Below, piece by piece: positions 12,359 through 52,797 of a DNA stretch of 64,000 bases (positions are counted from its first letter, which is position 1; each line of letters begins with the position of its first letter). The DNA is from Antennarius striatus. Lineage: Eukaryota > Chordata > Actinopteri > Lophiiformes > Antennariidae. The translations under genes and the position numbers were made by a program. A model generated the notes under the pieces. It made no database searches and was not told where the DNA came from. It saw nothing but the letters and a program-made list of their open reading frames with translations. The stretch lies in assembly GCF_040054535.1 (NCBI RefSeq), contig NC_090792.1:3499001-3563000 (forward strand). The letters are read 5' to 3'.

Positions 12359-15300
12359 GAGAAGAAAAGTGTAAAAATCATGCAATTAGAAGAATTGAAG
12401 TGAATATTTCCCCTCAGTTTGAAAAAAAAATTCTTTCAGGCTCTGTAAGTGTCTCCAAAATGTTCTCCTGATAATCCGACTGTAGGCTTCAGTGGAAACA
12501 GTTTTCATTACTACTGTCAGTACTGGGATCTTGATCAGCACAACTTCATTGAATGATCAACAGTGTATCGGAACACGTAGGTGTGTGAAAGTGACCTGTT
12601 ACATCACACACTGGTGTGAGGGGGTGTGAGGAGACGTGACCTTTCGATTAGAGGCCAACGTTCGACTCAAGTGAGCATTGATGTTTTGACCGCTGCATCT
12701 TCCCACTGGGTTTCTTCTTCTCCTTCTCCTTTTGACTGTGTTCCTCTCTCTTTACTGTGGATTCCCGTCAACAAAAAACAAACATGTATACTGGTGTGTC
12801 GCTGGAAACCACAGAGAGAAGGAGGATTACATCCACTCAGTCAGGGCCAGGCGTTTTAAGAAGGAACAGATGGAAGAGGAAGGACGAATACAGAACGGTC
12901 CACCAGAAGAACCGTCCAGATCGAGATTATCACGCAATGTTTGACGTGAGATTTATGTAACAGTGAAATATCAAACATGTTTCCCTGCTCCGACATATAA
13001 CAATGAGTCGACGAGGAGCTGATCATTTAAACCAGAGCAAAGAAAACAGTCGAGAAAAGTTCAGCTTGGCGGTAAATTCTTCATCGTCACATTTGACAGA
13101 GCATGCATGCATAACAAAGCTTCAGGTCACCTTCTCGCGATTACTCTGCAGCACAGTTTATAGCTCACCAGGTCTTTTACTGCCTCTTAACGGTAGGCGT
13201 CAAACTCGCTGTAATGCTCATTAATAATTTGTCGTCATCTCGTCTGAACGGCTTTAGGTTTGCAGCTAAAACTGTCCTATAAATAATAGCTCAAATGGTG
13301 TCGATCCCCATTCCATACAGCTCTTTTTCTTTTACACACACACTCATCCTTCAAGTGTTCTCTGAAGGAAGCATGGTTTTCTAAACCCCTTGCTGGTTTC
13401 CAATCATTAATTCTTTTCATGGTGAGTGTTTCTGGGGAGCAGAACACCGTGTAACAAAGGTTGTAACAAATTTGTTGGATTTGCACCGAGACACGGCTCT
13501 CTTTTCCAAAGGCCGCCCATACGTTATATTATTTCAGAATCTGTTGAGACATGAACTATTGATAAGGAAAGCCAGAGATGAAACTGTATTATGATTTTTT
13601 TTTTTTCATTTTCCTGCAGTGTAAACTGCTGCAGATTAAAAACATCTTTCATTTTCATGTCTTAAAGTCAGCTGAAGGACTCTGTTCCTGGATTAGCGTT
13701 TGAGCTTGAATGAACACACAACAGTTTACTGTTGCGCTGGTGGCACCAGGTCAACCACTGAGGTCTGAATTGAAATGCAAAACTACCTTACTTGCTTACT
13801 AACTTACTTATTTCACCCTTTATGTTGTAAAAGATGCCTTTTTTTGTAATTCATTGCATCAAAATCTTCATGTTTGATAGCAAAACATCAACACGCTGCA
13901 CCTGATACCAGATGGTGAATGCCTTTGCACGTGGATGTGTAGACGCTGGTTTGTGTTGCAAAATGAGTTTAGTATAAAATCAGAATAGAGACGTGCGACA
14001 GCTAAGAAGGTAAGAACCAGATGTTGGAGTAACGTTCTGTAACTTTCATCGCATACAAGATACACAGTGTGGATTCAAATACATTCAACATGCTGTAAAT
14101 ACGCAGAGGCGTATTGAGTAATGAGGTGTACGTTTACTTCTAGTGATTCACTGTGAGTCTAAAACATAGTAATAAATTTGATGTACTTTGCAAATGAAGC
14201 CGCAGCCAATTAATTACTGTAAATGTGACGCGAAAAGTTTTACAGTGCGAGCCTTCCATCATTATGTGTTGTTTATTTTATCGAGTGATTTCTGTGGGTT
14301 TCCACAGCAACGACACAAACTTGAAACATTTGCACATCTGTTCAACAATTTTTGTTGTCAGTGGATGAGCTCAGAGTGAACTCCCGGTATTACTTCATTC
14401 CTTCCACATGTTTTATTGAAATTATTAGACTTTAATCAAATGTGGATCCTCATTTTACCTCTTTTCATTTCATTAAACTCAGTCACTCTCTAACCACTGA
14501 ACACTTTTTTGGGCATTATCTCCTTTAACTTTATGACTGAATCATTAAGATAAAGACGGTGACTGGAACTTATTATCAAGAGGGATCCATTCCATAGTTA
14601 AATAGTGTTTTGAGATGGAGGGGGAAGGGATGTCTTCTGTAGGGGGGTTGTTTGGGGGTAAACAAACAAAAATATGTTATAATTCGCCAGAATGTATGTA
14701 AGACTCCTGGACAACAATAAAGTCTACTTCTTTGTGTGCTGATGGTTGCGTCGCTGGACGTGACAGTCCCATCATCACCAAGGACGAGTCGGTCCTGTCA
14801 ACCAAACTCTGAGATGCTTGTCAAACGCTCGCTCTCCATCCCATCCTCCTCCTCGCTCACCGACACACAAACACACTGCTCCTGCTTTATTAATATTCCC
14901 TGAACAGAGGAAGGTGATGTCAGACGTTCAGCAGCCGCAGTAGTTTTCCTGAGTGCCTTCTTGGAGTGGCAGCGCTTGAGCGACAGATCAAATGTCAGGA
15001 CCAGAAGCAGAAACAAGCAGAGCGGCTTTCTGTCCGCCCAGCTCCACTTCGTCACAAATGCTCTTTGCACACTTTTAAAGATGACAGAGAATCTGTTGGT
15101 CTGATTGTAAAACACTGGAGAACATTTTTTTTGCAAATATGGAGGTGTTTGCACTAAATTATTTTTCGCTGCGCCTCGTATGTTTTTACTCCACTTTCAT
15201 TTTTAAAATTGAATACATTTTGTTGTCGTCCATTTCAAACTGTGTTGTTAATGCATGTTTGAGGACACTGATGCGGAGGGAACAAGTCAATGTTCCAAAT

Positions 15301-17201
15301 AAAGGCACCAGGATGGGATCTGAACCCAGGATCTGATACGCAGCAAACAGGTGATGAAAATCCCCACCACTCCACTGAGGACACAGAAAAGCACCAACTT
15401 CAGAAGAATGGGACAGGTCAAAGGGCATCTTTTTCTTTTTTTAAATTACTCACTAAAAAAATGAATATGATTGAATGATGAATCTGACTGGAACAAAATG
15501 AAACGTCTTCTTTTCAGAAGCCTCATCTGGTCTCCTGTATTTATCTCTGTAATTACTCTTGTATTTTTACCTGTGTTTACCTGTGTAAAAGTTAAAACCC
15601 TGTGTCCCTTCCTCTGACTGAAACTGAGGGGACTAGTTTACTGTCTTGTCTTCCTGCTGCACAGCAGGAAAACAATTTCATTCACTTCACAAAGTAAACA
15701 GTAACTCTGCCCCATTAAAGGAAAGATTACAGTCTTAATTAGGAGTAGGAGTCAGAGAGGTTGATTCCAACGAGGCCTGAAAAAGCCTCCTATATACTGT
15801 ATATATTTTTTAAAAAACAGTTTAAAAAACAACTCCGTGGTGGTGCGCTGTGATGCAAAACGTGGCCAATTAAACCGACTTCCCCACCAAGGGAACAAAT
15901 CCTCCGTCTGCGTCTGTAACTGTTCAACCAAATCAAATCATTCAGCTGCAGCTAACCTGAGATTAGTCGGCCGTCCTGCTCGTTTCTACACCGACAGCTT
16001 TGACTACGCCTGTAGTTCGAGGTTAAAAAATGCTGAGCGTGGGTCTGAATCCAGTGGCTGTTTCATTCAGGCGCTGATTCACTGCGGTCATCGTTTGTGT
16101 GGAAGGCCTGATTGTCTCCATGAACAGCACCGACTCAGAAACCTGCTCTAAATCTCAAGTGGCCGAGTAGTTAAAGGCTGCCAGAATGGATCAGAGAGCC
16201 ATTTAGGAAGATCGCAAAACAGGAAGTGAATGCAAGAGAATGGAACTGTGCCAGAATGTGAACACGATGAGAGAAAGAATAAAGTACGGCCCACAGTACT
16301 GTCGCAACCCCAACAAAAGCCAGAGATAAGATGTTCTTGTGGTCAAGGGGAGAGCCTGAATGTAATTAATGAGGCTGGGATTCGTCAGAGTCAGTCAGAG
16401 ACGAGGCAGATGGGAGACGGGGGGGGGGGGGCAGGAGAGGCTGAGGGGGAGGAAGTGGAAGATTGTAATAATTATTTACCTGACTTCTTTTATCTGTCCC
16501 AGTCTCCTTGCTTAAAACAGAGTTAAGGTCTACCTGGAGTGATTTATAATGTGTACTTCACCCTCGTTGAATCGTTCCCACGGCGACGGGCGCAGGACGG
16601 CTCAAGATAAACCGTATGGAACACCACCGTCTCTAACTGTAAGTGGATGGACTCTCAGAGCGTCCTTTTCTTTCACTTTCTCCACTTCCTTTCTTCACCC
16701 GCGTCACTTCATTTCCTCTCACTCCTTCAACACAAACTCTGGTTTTGCTTTCACTCTTTGGCGGCGTCTCAATTCGCTGCCACGGCCTCCTGAAGACCGT
16801 GGCAACACAAACGTATTTATACACTTGGGCACAAGTCAGTGTACTCACGACCAGTGAGTAACGAGTCAATAATACGGCATCAACACAACCTGACGTGTCT
16901 CCAGTTCGCTTTCATCAAGTAGTCGGTGTAGAAAAATTCAATAAACGAGAGCGATTTGCCTCTGGGAAGCACATCGACAAAGAAGCGTGTTTACTTCCTG
17001 CCCATCAGAGATGGATGTGCCTCCACTACTAGTTGAATTAATTTAGTTGAAGAGCTTCTGCCGTAAGAAGCTTTAAGTCAAAAGCTGCTGCCAGTTCAGA
17101 TTTTCCACATTTTCACATGACACAAAACTGGAAATGAACTCTGAATCTGCAGCGTCGTAATGGGATTACGAGGAGGAACCAACACATCCATGCAGGTACG
17201 G

Positions 17202-17204
<3 letters not shown>
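12359..17204. other. Gene-free region
   Basis: No coding exon was recognised on either strand. The longest open frames (about 118 codons at 14798-15154 minus, 104 codons at 15837-16151 plus) have no domain, signal peptide or splice context. A G run lies at about 16418-16430. Confidence 0.5.

Positions 17205-17266
<62 letters not shown>
17205..17266. repeat. (TG)31 microsatellite
   Basis: Uninterrupted TG dinucleotides. The sequence is prone to Z-DNA. Confidence 0.97.
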
Positions 17267-17268
<2 letters not shown>

Positions 17269-18072
17269 CAGAACTCCTGCGTTTGCCCCTCCTGACACAT
17301 CAGCGGTGGTTGCCCCTTCAGAATTTGCAAGCTAAGACAGAAGAGGATGAGAGAAAATAAAGAGGTTTGTGGAATTTACTTAATCTGGAAACCACAATTC
17401 GTATTCCTCTAAGGATTAATCTCACCTTTCGCCTGCTGTGGCTCTTCTCTTTGGGTCAGAGCCCAATCCCATCAAACTGAACCAGGAACAAAGGCTTGCT
17501 GTCCCTTCTCTCTCCATCCGATTCCTCTCCACACCAAATCTAAGAAAATCCCATTTTAGTCCTGGTTCTCCCCCCTGAGTGACCTACCATGCCTCATAAT
17601 CCACACTCATTTTGGAAAGCCCCAGTGTCGTGACCGGAAATTCTGGTGCATGTAAAATATTCATGTTGGGGTCGTCTAGGTGCCGTTTCTCTCTGGGTTC
17701 AAGGAAAGACAGGCCACCTCTGATTGTCTGCGCTTTTTCTTTGGAATATATTGAATTCTCACTCAGAAGAGATCCTCCTAGAAGCAGGTCAGGTGACTTT
17801 CCTCAACACCGCAAGAGAAAACATTTCAGGATTCCACCTCAGGCAGTAAAACCCCACCAGACGCGTTTTCCGAGCTGAAGTCCAGTACGTGTAAAACATA
17901 AACCAGGATTTAATTCATAAGGTGACCCCATGTGGACACCGGACCCCAACATGGGGCCTTTAGAGAGTTCAGATTCAGGGTTTCTGTTATATCTTATTTA
18001 TATATTCATCTTCATTCATCTTCTACCATGTGAGGCGGGGGAAACTCTTGTTTTGTTTTGTTTTGGGGGGGT

Positions 18073-18107
18073 ATTCATTCATTCATTCATTCATTCATTC
18101 ATTCATT
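18073..18107. repeat. (ATTC)n microsatellite
   Basis: About 9 tandem ATTC units preceded by a short G run. Confidence 0.95.
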
Positions 18108-18480
18108 GCCCTTCCAATCGAGGATAAAATTTGGCCTTTCTCCATTTTTTAGTGCCTCCTAAAAAAATAATCCAGGTTAACTTTCACATGCTTTTACAGT
18201 TTAATTTAGCTACTACTGTCTTACTGGTGGATGTGTTTCTATCTCTCCCTCACACTCGACCCCCTCCCCTCCCCCGCCCACACACACAGACACACACTGG
18301 AGGGGTGAGTAGTAGCCTGCAGAAGAGGGCAACATGAAAAATAAATAAATAACCACTACAATAACCCCCTCCACCCTCCACCACCGCCTCTGGAGCGCGT
18401 CAGAGGCAGCGGGCTACGAGTGGAGGTGCGTCCGGGGTGAAGCCGACACTTGAGCCTGGGACTTTATTCCCCCCGACACG

Positions 18481-18484
<4 letters not shown>

Positions 18485-18524
<40 letters not shown>
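18485..18524. repeat. (AC)20 microsatellite
   Basis: AC dinucleotides lying in the CpG-rich upstream region of fndc5. Confidence 0.95.
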
Positions 18525-18525
<1 letters not shown>

Positions 18526-18699
18526 CCCACAGAGCTTAAAGTGCACGGCGCGCAGCGGGGATCCCATCAGGTACTGAACGCACACTTGTGTTGCGCTTCC
18601 GTGCGTCTGGAACAACGCGATGGGGTCGATTTAGCGGTAAAAGTCAAGAGGCACGTGGAAAAAGCAGCTCTGAGCGCAGGAGGCTGTTTGCGGGGGCCA

Positions 18700-18878
18700 C
18701 TGCATGCATATTTAATGTCGGAGTGGGCAGCAATAATTCAGAGGACTGGCTCAGTAAGTGGGCAACGTGAAGCAGGAGGAGAGGCGATCACAGGAGAGGG
18801 GCTCTGGTGACAAGTTTGCGCGTTGACTGCGGTTGCGCTTCTGGATGGATGTTGATGTTCGCGCGTGTGTCACGTGTA

Positions 18879-18923
<45 letters not shown>

Positions 18924-19393
18924 ACGGCTGGCCTTCACTATTCAGCAGTAGACAAGCGTGAAAGCGTTCAGAGACACCTGTGAGTACATTCAGTCCATCC
19001 GGTGTTTCCGTTCTGGGCTCGACTGCCTTCAGTGGAGGCGCTCACACCCACAGCCAGCTTCACTCTGCTGCACCACCTCCAGCATCACCAGCGGGTCGGG
19101 GAGGGTTCTGGAGCACAGTTGGAGGACCGACAACGCAAACAGCCCCCCCCCACCCCCACCCCTCCCCCAGGCTCGGTCTCCGGTCGTCGGTGTCTGATCG
19201 CGGTGCTTTGACGCGCCGGCTGGAGACGTCGGCGCGCCGTCCGGAGGCGCTGGAGAGCCGCCGAGCCGCCGTCGTTCCCCCCGCCGGACGAGACGGTACG
19301 CACGACCGGACGTGAATGCCGAGCAGCGCGCCGGTCCACGCAGCCCCCCCGGCTGGAGTCAATGGGACCGCACGTCGTCCGAGCGCTCGAAAA
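18700..19393 (+). promoter_or_regulatory. fndc5 promoter / 5' UTR CpG-rich region
   Basis: Base composition turns sharply GC- and CpG-rich from about 18.4 kb and peaks at 19180-19390 (clusters such as GGCGCGCCG), ending in the signal-peptide exon of fndc5. A TATTTAA box at about 18709-18715 is a possible TATA-like element, which would give a 5' UTR of roughly 650 nt. A start inside the CpG peak is equally possible. A trinucleotide (ATG)n tract lies at 18879-18920. The transcription start cannot be fixed from sequence alone. Confidence 0.5.
18879..18920. repeat. (ATG)14 trinucleotide repeat
   Basis: A pure GAT/ATG array in the presumed fndc5 upstream or 5' UTR region. If transcribed, it would place many upstream ATGs ahead of the main start. 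Confidence 0.95.
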
Positions 19394-46301
<26,908 letters not shown>

Positions 46302-47710
46302 ATGCCAGGACGTCTTCTCTTTCTTCAAGACTTTGGGTTCTCACAAACAGGCTGGCCCGTTTTTAGGCCCATCTGCTCGTCAGAATGAGGCTGGGACTCT
46401 GGGGCCCTCAGGTGGAGCTTTCTCTCCTCTGGCTCAGGAGCCAGGCAGGACTCCAGAGGTCGGGCACAGCTCGGCTGGTCCAGGAGCGGAGCCTGCAGCG
46501 GCACGGAGAAGACCCGAGTTCGGCGGCTGCACCGAGCTCAATGACTGCTGTACCCTTAGAGCCCGCGGTGGCGAGTCTGGAGATGAACCGACTCCAGCGG
46601 TTGAAGCCGAGGAGCGGAGGAAGAGACTTTTCATTCCTTCTTCCGCCCAGAGTGTCACAAAAAACCTGGACATTTCTTGTTTCTGGGTCAACTCCCAAAT
46701 CATCCACCTTGTGGAAAGCTTCTACATCTTATCGTCTTCACGTCCAGTTTTTAATGAATATGAATATTAACAGTGTAAATCATTCAAGATTCTTACTGTA
46801 GTTTGAATTATTTGACTTTTATCCAGGTGCCATCGCAACAGTCTGCTTTTTCGTATAGCTCATGTTTTTTATACGGGCCCCTGCATCTACCAGGTAGAAA
46901 TTTTAATGTCATCCTGTGGGAAATGTTTGCATTCTGGCAAGATCGCCCCCCGACCCCCCCAACCCTCCCACCCACCCTCAGGAAGTCCAGACTCCACCTG
47001 GTTAATTTAAGGGCCGTGCTGCAACGATGCCAGCGGAGCTTTAGAGGGATCGTTCAGCTCACTGGTAGAGATGTTGAAATGCCATCCATCATCTTTTCAG
47101 AAGGCAGGAAAGTCATATTAAAAGGCATTTCTGGTCTAAACTCACAAATATATACAGTAAATACAAATGCAACCTGCAAATGGGCTAAATTTGATATCAT
47201 CTTCATCACGTTTGCTTCTTTCTTGGTGTATATTTCTGAAGTGTTACATTCCACATCCAGGATGAGCCCTTTAGTATTTCCTTGTGTCTTTCTCTTTAAG
47301 GGTGATGCATTCAAAGCAAACAAGGAGGAACAACAAACTGCCATAACAGAGTGCATTCATCTAATTAATGAAGTTTAAAAAGGGGCAGCGCTCCGTGGGA
47401 ACACAGAAGAGACCCCTTATTCCAGCAATAACAGCCTTTAGAGAACCGTGGAAGCGAGGAGGCGTCGTCCAAAACTCCCATCATGCAATGTTCGGTAAAA
47501 TGAACAAAACTGCACACTGAGTATGTGGGAATTTATCCTGAGCCTTGTTTGCAGGTGAACTTTTCGACGCTGTTGTACAAATTTACACTTCGGATGGAGA
47601 GCATGAGCCCAACCTTCAAACCCAAGACTTCCCTACAACATCCCCAACAGAAGGGCTTCTATCTAGAGTTTTTTTTCCACAAATAAAAGCCACATTTGTG
47701 TTGAAACCTG
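46302..47710 (+). other. Probable fndc5 3' UTR
   Basis: Follows the TGA directly. The first 450 bp are GC-rich with long open frames, but these resemble no family and follow the stop. AATAAA signals occur at 47682-47687, 47836-47841 and 48789-48794. The first has TG-rich sequence downstream and gives a 3' UTR of about 1.4 kb. Confidence 0.5.
47682..47687 (+). terminator. Candidate fndc5 polyadenylation signal
   Basis: AATAAA followed within 30 bp by TTTGTGTTG and CTGTGTTG, a plausible GU-rich downstream element. Later AATAAA copies could serve longer transcripts. Confidence 0.45.
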
Positions 47711-50700
47711 TGTTGAAGAGGATAAAAATAAGAAGGGATCAACATACGGTGCACTCTGTACTCTAAGGGAACTTGTTTTAAGAAAGCAGACAGTGTATTT
47801 GAGGGCTGATTCCAACTCCGTAGTGCTGCCTTAAGAATAAATCCGTCCTTTGATTTACCTAACAAGACGTGAAGCCCTGTCAGTCACACTTGTGTCATAT
47901 TCATCTCTAGCTTTCATATAATACTTACAGTAAATGTGTGCTAAATAGAGGAAATGAGACAGTTGATGACATTTAGACTGAGCCAAGGCATTTAATGTGT
48001 AAAAACATTTTATATTTTGTTCCTGTGGTGTCATTTCAGTGAGTATTTAATGAAACGTGACAGGATCATATGGAATCTAAATGTAAAAGTGTACTGCTTA
48101 CTGCTGAACACTGTGTTAATGACCTTTAGTGTTGTACATCTGCATTATGTGTAATCATGAAACTCTTTGGGTGAGGAAACTGCTACATGCTGACAATTTT
48201 AAACAGTCATCCATTTATTTCCAGTTTGGACAAATGTGTTGTCACGGGTGTTGGAAGAGCGAGGCAGTGAAGGTGGCTAAGAGTGACTGATGAACGTTAG
48301 AGTGGGCAGAGTGATGACTAATGCAACAGCAAGCTTCCATCACTCGCTACCTCACTCTCCCTCCATTCCTTCCCTTAAAAAGAATGGAAATACTCGAGAA
48401 TAAGAATATGTTCCGTGTCAGAGGTATGGAAAGCATCAGTAAATGACTAAAGGGAGGGAACCTGCAAGGGCCGCTAACTGAGTTACACGTTATGTCGTGG
48501 TCAGGACGGGTTCGTAAAGCATCCAAAAGGCGTCCTGAGCCACACAATAATGATAATCATCTTCCTGGGTGATTTCTTTGACTGTATCTTAAGTTCCCAT
48601 AAAACTTCAGCTCGTAAAATAAGTTTCCTCCTAACACTCTCACAAAATTAATTCTGCACCCAGTCAGGTGCAGTCCTCTATGTTACCGCTGTACATATTG
48701 TATTCCTTATTACTCATTTAAATGTAGGCCTATTATAAGCTTACACTTTTGTTATTCTGTCATGTCAGGGTTGTTTGACATTCTAGGAAATAAATTGATT
48801 TACTTACTTGATCCTGACTTGAGTTAGACTGATATGTTTCTGTATGTACAATAAATGAGATGCTAGCGGCTAGTTATCATAGCTTAGCATAAAGACTGGA
48901 AAAAGGCACTTTGTCTTTAGACAGATCCGGGCGAACTGTTTCCTCCTTTGGAATCTTTACAATAAACAATCACTATGCTAAGCACAAAAATGATCAAGTT
49001 TATTTCCCGATGTCAAACAATCCCTTTACATAAGTAATGTTATAGTAATGATAGAATGCAGTATTTTCCGCACTATAAGGCGCACTGGGCTATAAGGCGC
49101 ACGTTCAATGAATGGTCTATTTTAAACCGTTTTCATATAAAAGGCGCACTGGATTATAAGGTGCATCTGATTGTAAGGTGCACCTTCAACGAATGGCCTT
49201 TTTCAAAACTTTTTTCTCAAATAAGGCCCACTGGATAATAAGGTGCACTGTCGGTTTTTGAGAAAATGAAAGGCTTTTAGGTGCGCCTTATAGCGCGGAA
49301 AATACTGTGATCATCCAGCAGCCTCTGGTAAAATTCAGCTGTTACTTGATGAGCAGAGGTCTCATATAGTGAGTGAATACATGGGGAGACGTCTGGGGTG
49401 TCAAATGTAAATCCACACACACCTGGTGGAGTGGAGTGAGGTTTCCTCAGTCGGTGGAACATCGAGAAAACTGTTCCTGTTGCTACGGAAACCCATCCTG
49501 TGCATTCCAGTTGTTTGCTGGGACATCCTGTCACTACAGCTGGTTCTGGTTAGAAGAGATTGAGGTGTCAACCACAGACCAAGTCTTTTTGCTAAATTAA
49601 ATTTCACTAATGGTGCCGACTGAACAGTACCAACTCCACTTCCCAGTCAAAGGGACAGTTTGCATATTTTTTTTGTTACCTGCGGGGCCACTTGTCCAGC
49701 ATAAATAGGAATCTGCGAACAAAAAGGCCTGTGGATTATTTTGGAATAATCCACAGCAGCATTGTTGAGTCTTTTAGACGGACAAAAGAATTAGCTAGTA
49801 TTTATTTATTCAGTTTATTTTTTGGACAAATGTATAACCTAGATGGATAAATAGCTCCACAGGTAAGATGAAAAATATGCTTGTTTTTTTCTTTTTCAGG
49901 AGGCAACTGTCCCTTTAAACCACGGTGTCAATGAACACGGGACTTCCTCTCAGTGTAAGAGGGGGAAAAAGCGTCTAGATGTATGATACAATACTGCATG
50001 CTTGGTCTGGGCTGTTTTGTGATGAGACAACAAGGCAGTAGATAGACTGGATGTTCAAAACTTACATAATGCTCATGTTTTATGATAAGTCTGCATCATT
50101 GTGTTATCACGGAGAAGCTGGACTCTCATGGCTTCTTAAAATATAGGAATGATATTCATAAAGCATGGTTTAGAAAAAGGAACTGCTTTGTTAGTATTTA
50201 TATTCATTGTATTCAAGAGTACAGCAGTCAATGCTTAATGAGGGCTAGCATGGGTTAACTATTATGCACAAGGTTACACAACTTGAATAATGAAGGATAT
50301 GGTGTATGCTTACTTGTGTATGCTTAAATACAATTAAAATGTATAATATTTTCCACAAAGGTCTGACTTTGAGTTTAATTTGGAATTAAATGTTTACTTG
50401 AAAAAGTAAGATTATCCAAGTCTTTCAGGTGGGAAAAAAAGTCAGGGAGTTAAATTACATTTTAAAAATAAAACCTGCTCTATAGAATGCACGAATGACT
50501 TTTCTTGGGTGAATAATACATGAGAATCTCTAGACTTCACCAGGTTTCAGCTGTCAGAGTTTTTCCCCATCAAATAAGCACATATGACATTTGGGGAGGA
50601 ATTTATCTCAGCCTGAGAAAGCCCTGCAGAAAACATTCACCCAACATGGTTTCAGGCAATTACATTTACCTGTAGGCCAGTCCACCATAACAAATACATG

Positions 50701-51737
50701 TGACTCAAGTTATCTAATACACTTTGATCACTGGCACATACATCTTATTCACACGTTTGATCATCCATAAAACGAGATTGTCTGTATATCAGACAATGAA
50801 TCGTTTGCTCGAGCAGCAGAAATGAGGAGCTAACGTCAGAACAGAATAATTGATTTTTTATTTTTTTTAGGCAAGTGCGGTGGATTTGTAAAGTCGCACC
50901 CGGCCACAAAGGAACTTCAAAGCGTATCAGATAAACAAAAACTCTTTCCTCATCGCTGAGATTTTTTACTCTGGACTGCGATGAAGCAAAAAATTGTTGG
51001 AAAGAGCAGACAGGTGCTGTGGATGCTCAGCAGCACACGTGTCCTGCAGTCTGCACATCACGGGTCACGAGGCCTTCACTGACACCCACACACCTCTGCG
51101 TTCCAGACGACTGGCCAGGGACAGGCTGCCCTACAGACAGGATTACTTTAACAGCCTGCATTATTCAATGGATGGGATCCATGCTGCTCATTTCCAACTA
51201 GTGGTGCTCCCTAAGGTCACTTCTGTCAAGTCTGTACCTGTGCAAAGCACTCAGATACTGTGAAGTTGACTCAGAACAAGCATGAAAAAGTCAGGATCCT
51301 GGGCTAGGGGTGCATTTCAATGAGGAACGACTGAAAGAAGTTAAGCTCTTCCTGTTATAACTGCATATTTGAGGAAAAGTTTCTCAAAAAAAATTTTTTT
51401 CAAACGTTAAACCCTATATGAAAGTATAAATAAGTGTTGAACTGTGTTTGAATAAGGCCACAGAAACTCATCTGAGGCACTCAGAGAATGAACCTAAATT
51501 CCGTATCCATGGAAATAACAAGTCAAAAGAGTTTCCTAAATACTAAAATGTATAACTTTACTGCCTAATGGTTGTTTGTGGAAAGGTTGGTTGTAAAATA
51601 TCTAAAAGTATTTCAGAGACACAACCCACAATCCTCCTCCTCCTCAACAGGTTCATGATGGGTAAAATAAAGACGCAGTACAATAGATGAGGATTAACGC
51701 AAGCAGACAACTGTAATGATAGCAAGAACCATTTAAG
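47711..51737. other. Intergenic gap between convergent fndc5 and s100pbp
   Basis: No exon was recognised. Contains one MITE (49059-49307), otherwise AT-rich unique sequence. Short open frames near 51.0 kb have no domain. Confidence 0.55.
49059..49307. mobile_element. 249-bp MITE with CAGTATTTTCCGC termini
   Basis: Begins CAGTATTTTCCGCACTATAA and ends with the exact inverse of CAGTATTTTCCGC. Internally it repeats an AAGGCGCACTGG-type module about every 60-70 bp, with spacers carrying TCAAYGAATGG. It resembles short nonautonomous TcMar-type elements of fish. The flanks are TG on both sides. Confidence 0.75.
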
Positions 51738-51743
51738 TTTTAT
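51738..51743 (-). terminator. Candidate s100pbp polyadenylation signal
   Basis: TTTATT on the plus strand, that is AATAAA on the minus strand, about 940 bp after the s100pbp stop. Other signals in the region cannot be excluded. Confidence 0.4.
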
Positions 51744-52679
51744 TAGAACTTCAACAACAGTGTGTCTGTCACACCAACGCAAACACAGCTCAGCTCCAAC
51801 TTCGGCATCTAAATATCTTCTCTTTTTTTTTTTTCAGCGTTACAAGGTTTAAACAAGAAAAAGTGAAGGAAATCCAACAACCATCCGAGAGCAGCCTCTG
51901 ATGCTGCTCCACAGTTAAGGGTCAGGTCCCACAAATCGCTGAGAGCATTTCACATTTAAACCCCTTGTAGCAGTTATCTTAACCACCAGGCTTTGACAAG
52001 TCCAACGCAAACATTTGTGCTGAAAACACAAACAGGAGTTTCCATGACATTTTGTGCTGTGCAAGAACGAAAAACTTTGTAAAAACTGAAATTTTAGGGA
52101 GCCTAGTTTTTTAAGAATAATCTGGATTACAGTCTCAGCTGTTCCCTGTTTTATTCAAGCAGCAATGGTCAGGAGTTTATTCAGATTATTAAGGCAGTAG
52201 TAACACAACCATTTCCTTTTAAAACTAAAACTGTGAGTTTGAGTGTGTGGGACAGGCCTGTTGTAATTGTGTCCTGAACACACACTGATAGTAAACACAA
52301 GCATCGGTTCGATTAGAAAATACACATTAAAATAGGGATCATTTCAAACATGCTAAACGGCAAAGAATTCGAGGTCCTTGAAAGTATTAAGTGATTGTTC
52401 CTTAAACTTATATCCACAACATCAACAAATATTAAGACATGCATAAAGTGTACATTTATAGAAATACAGAGGTTTAAAAAACTTGAAACACCCCCACCAC
52501 CAAAAAAACCCAAAAAAAAAAACCCCCCACACACACAGCAAACACTCGATTTACAAATTTAGGGATTAAAAAGTGCAACATCGATATCAAGTACCTTTAG
52601 TGTCATGTATTCCTTTAGACGTTCCAACATGTTGAATTGTATGATCTGTTCACAAGAAGACTGTTCAACATCGATCCAG
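51744..52679 (-). other. Probable s100pbp 3' UTR
   Basis: Lies between the s100pbp stop codon and the candidate polyadenylation signal. It has no coding features. Confidence 0.45.
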
Positions 52680-52797
52680 TTAAGTGGTCTCCTCCGTCAG
52701 AGCTTTGGCAAAACGCTTGTGTGTTGCGCAGTTCTTGGCCTTCCACTCAGAGAGGGTGTGTGCCGGTTTCAAGTTTCCAAACCGTCTTTGATAATTC
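52680..52797 (-). CDS. s100pbp: s100pbp coding exon 5 (last)
   Basis: Encodes RNYQRRFGNLKPAHTLSEW, then KAKNCATHKRFAKALTEETT and stop. The acceptor is TTCTTAG. It matches the conserved C-terminal RNYARR...HHRF block of S100PBP. Confidence 0.9.

Noticed and set aside
15305..15330. tRNA B-box-like GGATCTGAACCC
   Set aside because: No cloverleaf partner sequence was found. Probably part of an old SINE.
16155..16175. GTGGCCGAGTAGTTAAAGGC, like a tRNA-Ser A box
   Set aside because: No matching acceptor stem, anticodon arm or B box follows at the right distance. At most a tRNA-derived scrap.
46333..46770. 145-codon open frame after the fndc5 stop
   Set aside because: GC-rich 3' UTR with long frames on both strands and no family resemblance.
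46803..47378. 191-codon open frame on the plus strand
   Set aside because: Lies in the fndc5 3' UTR with no domain, signal or splice context. About one open frame of this length is expected by chance in 64 kb.
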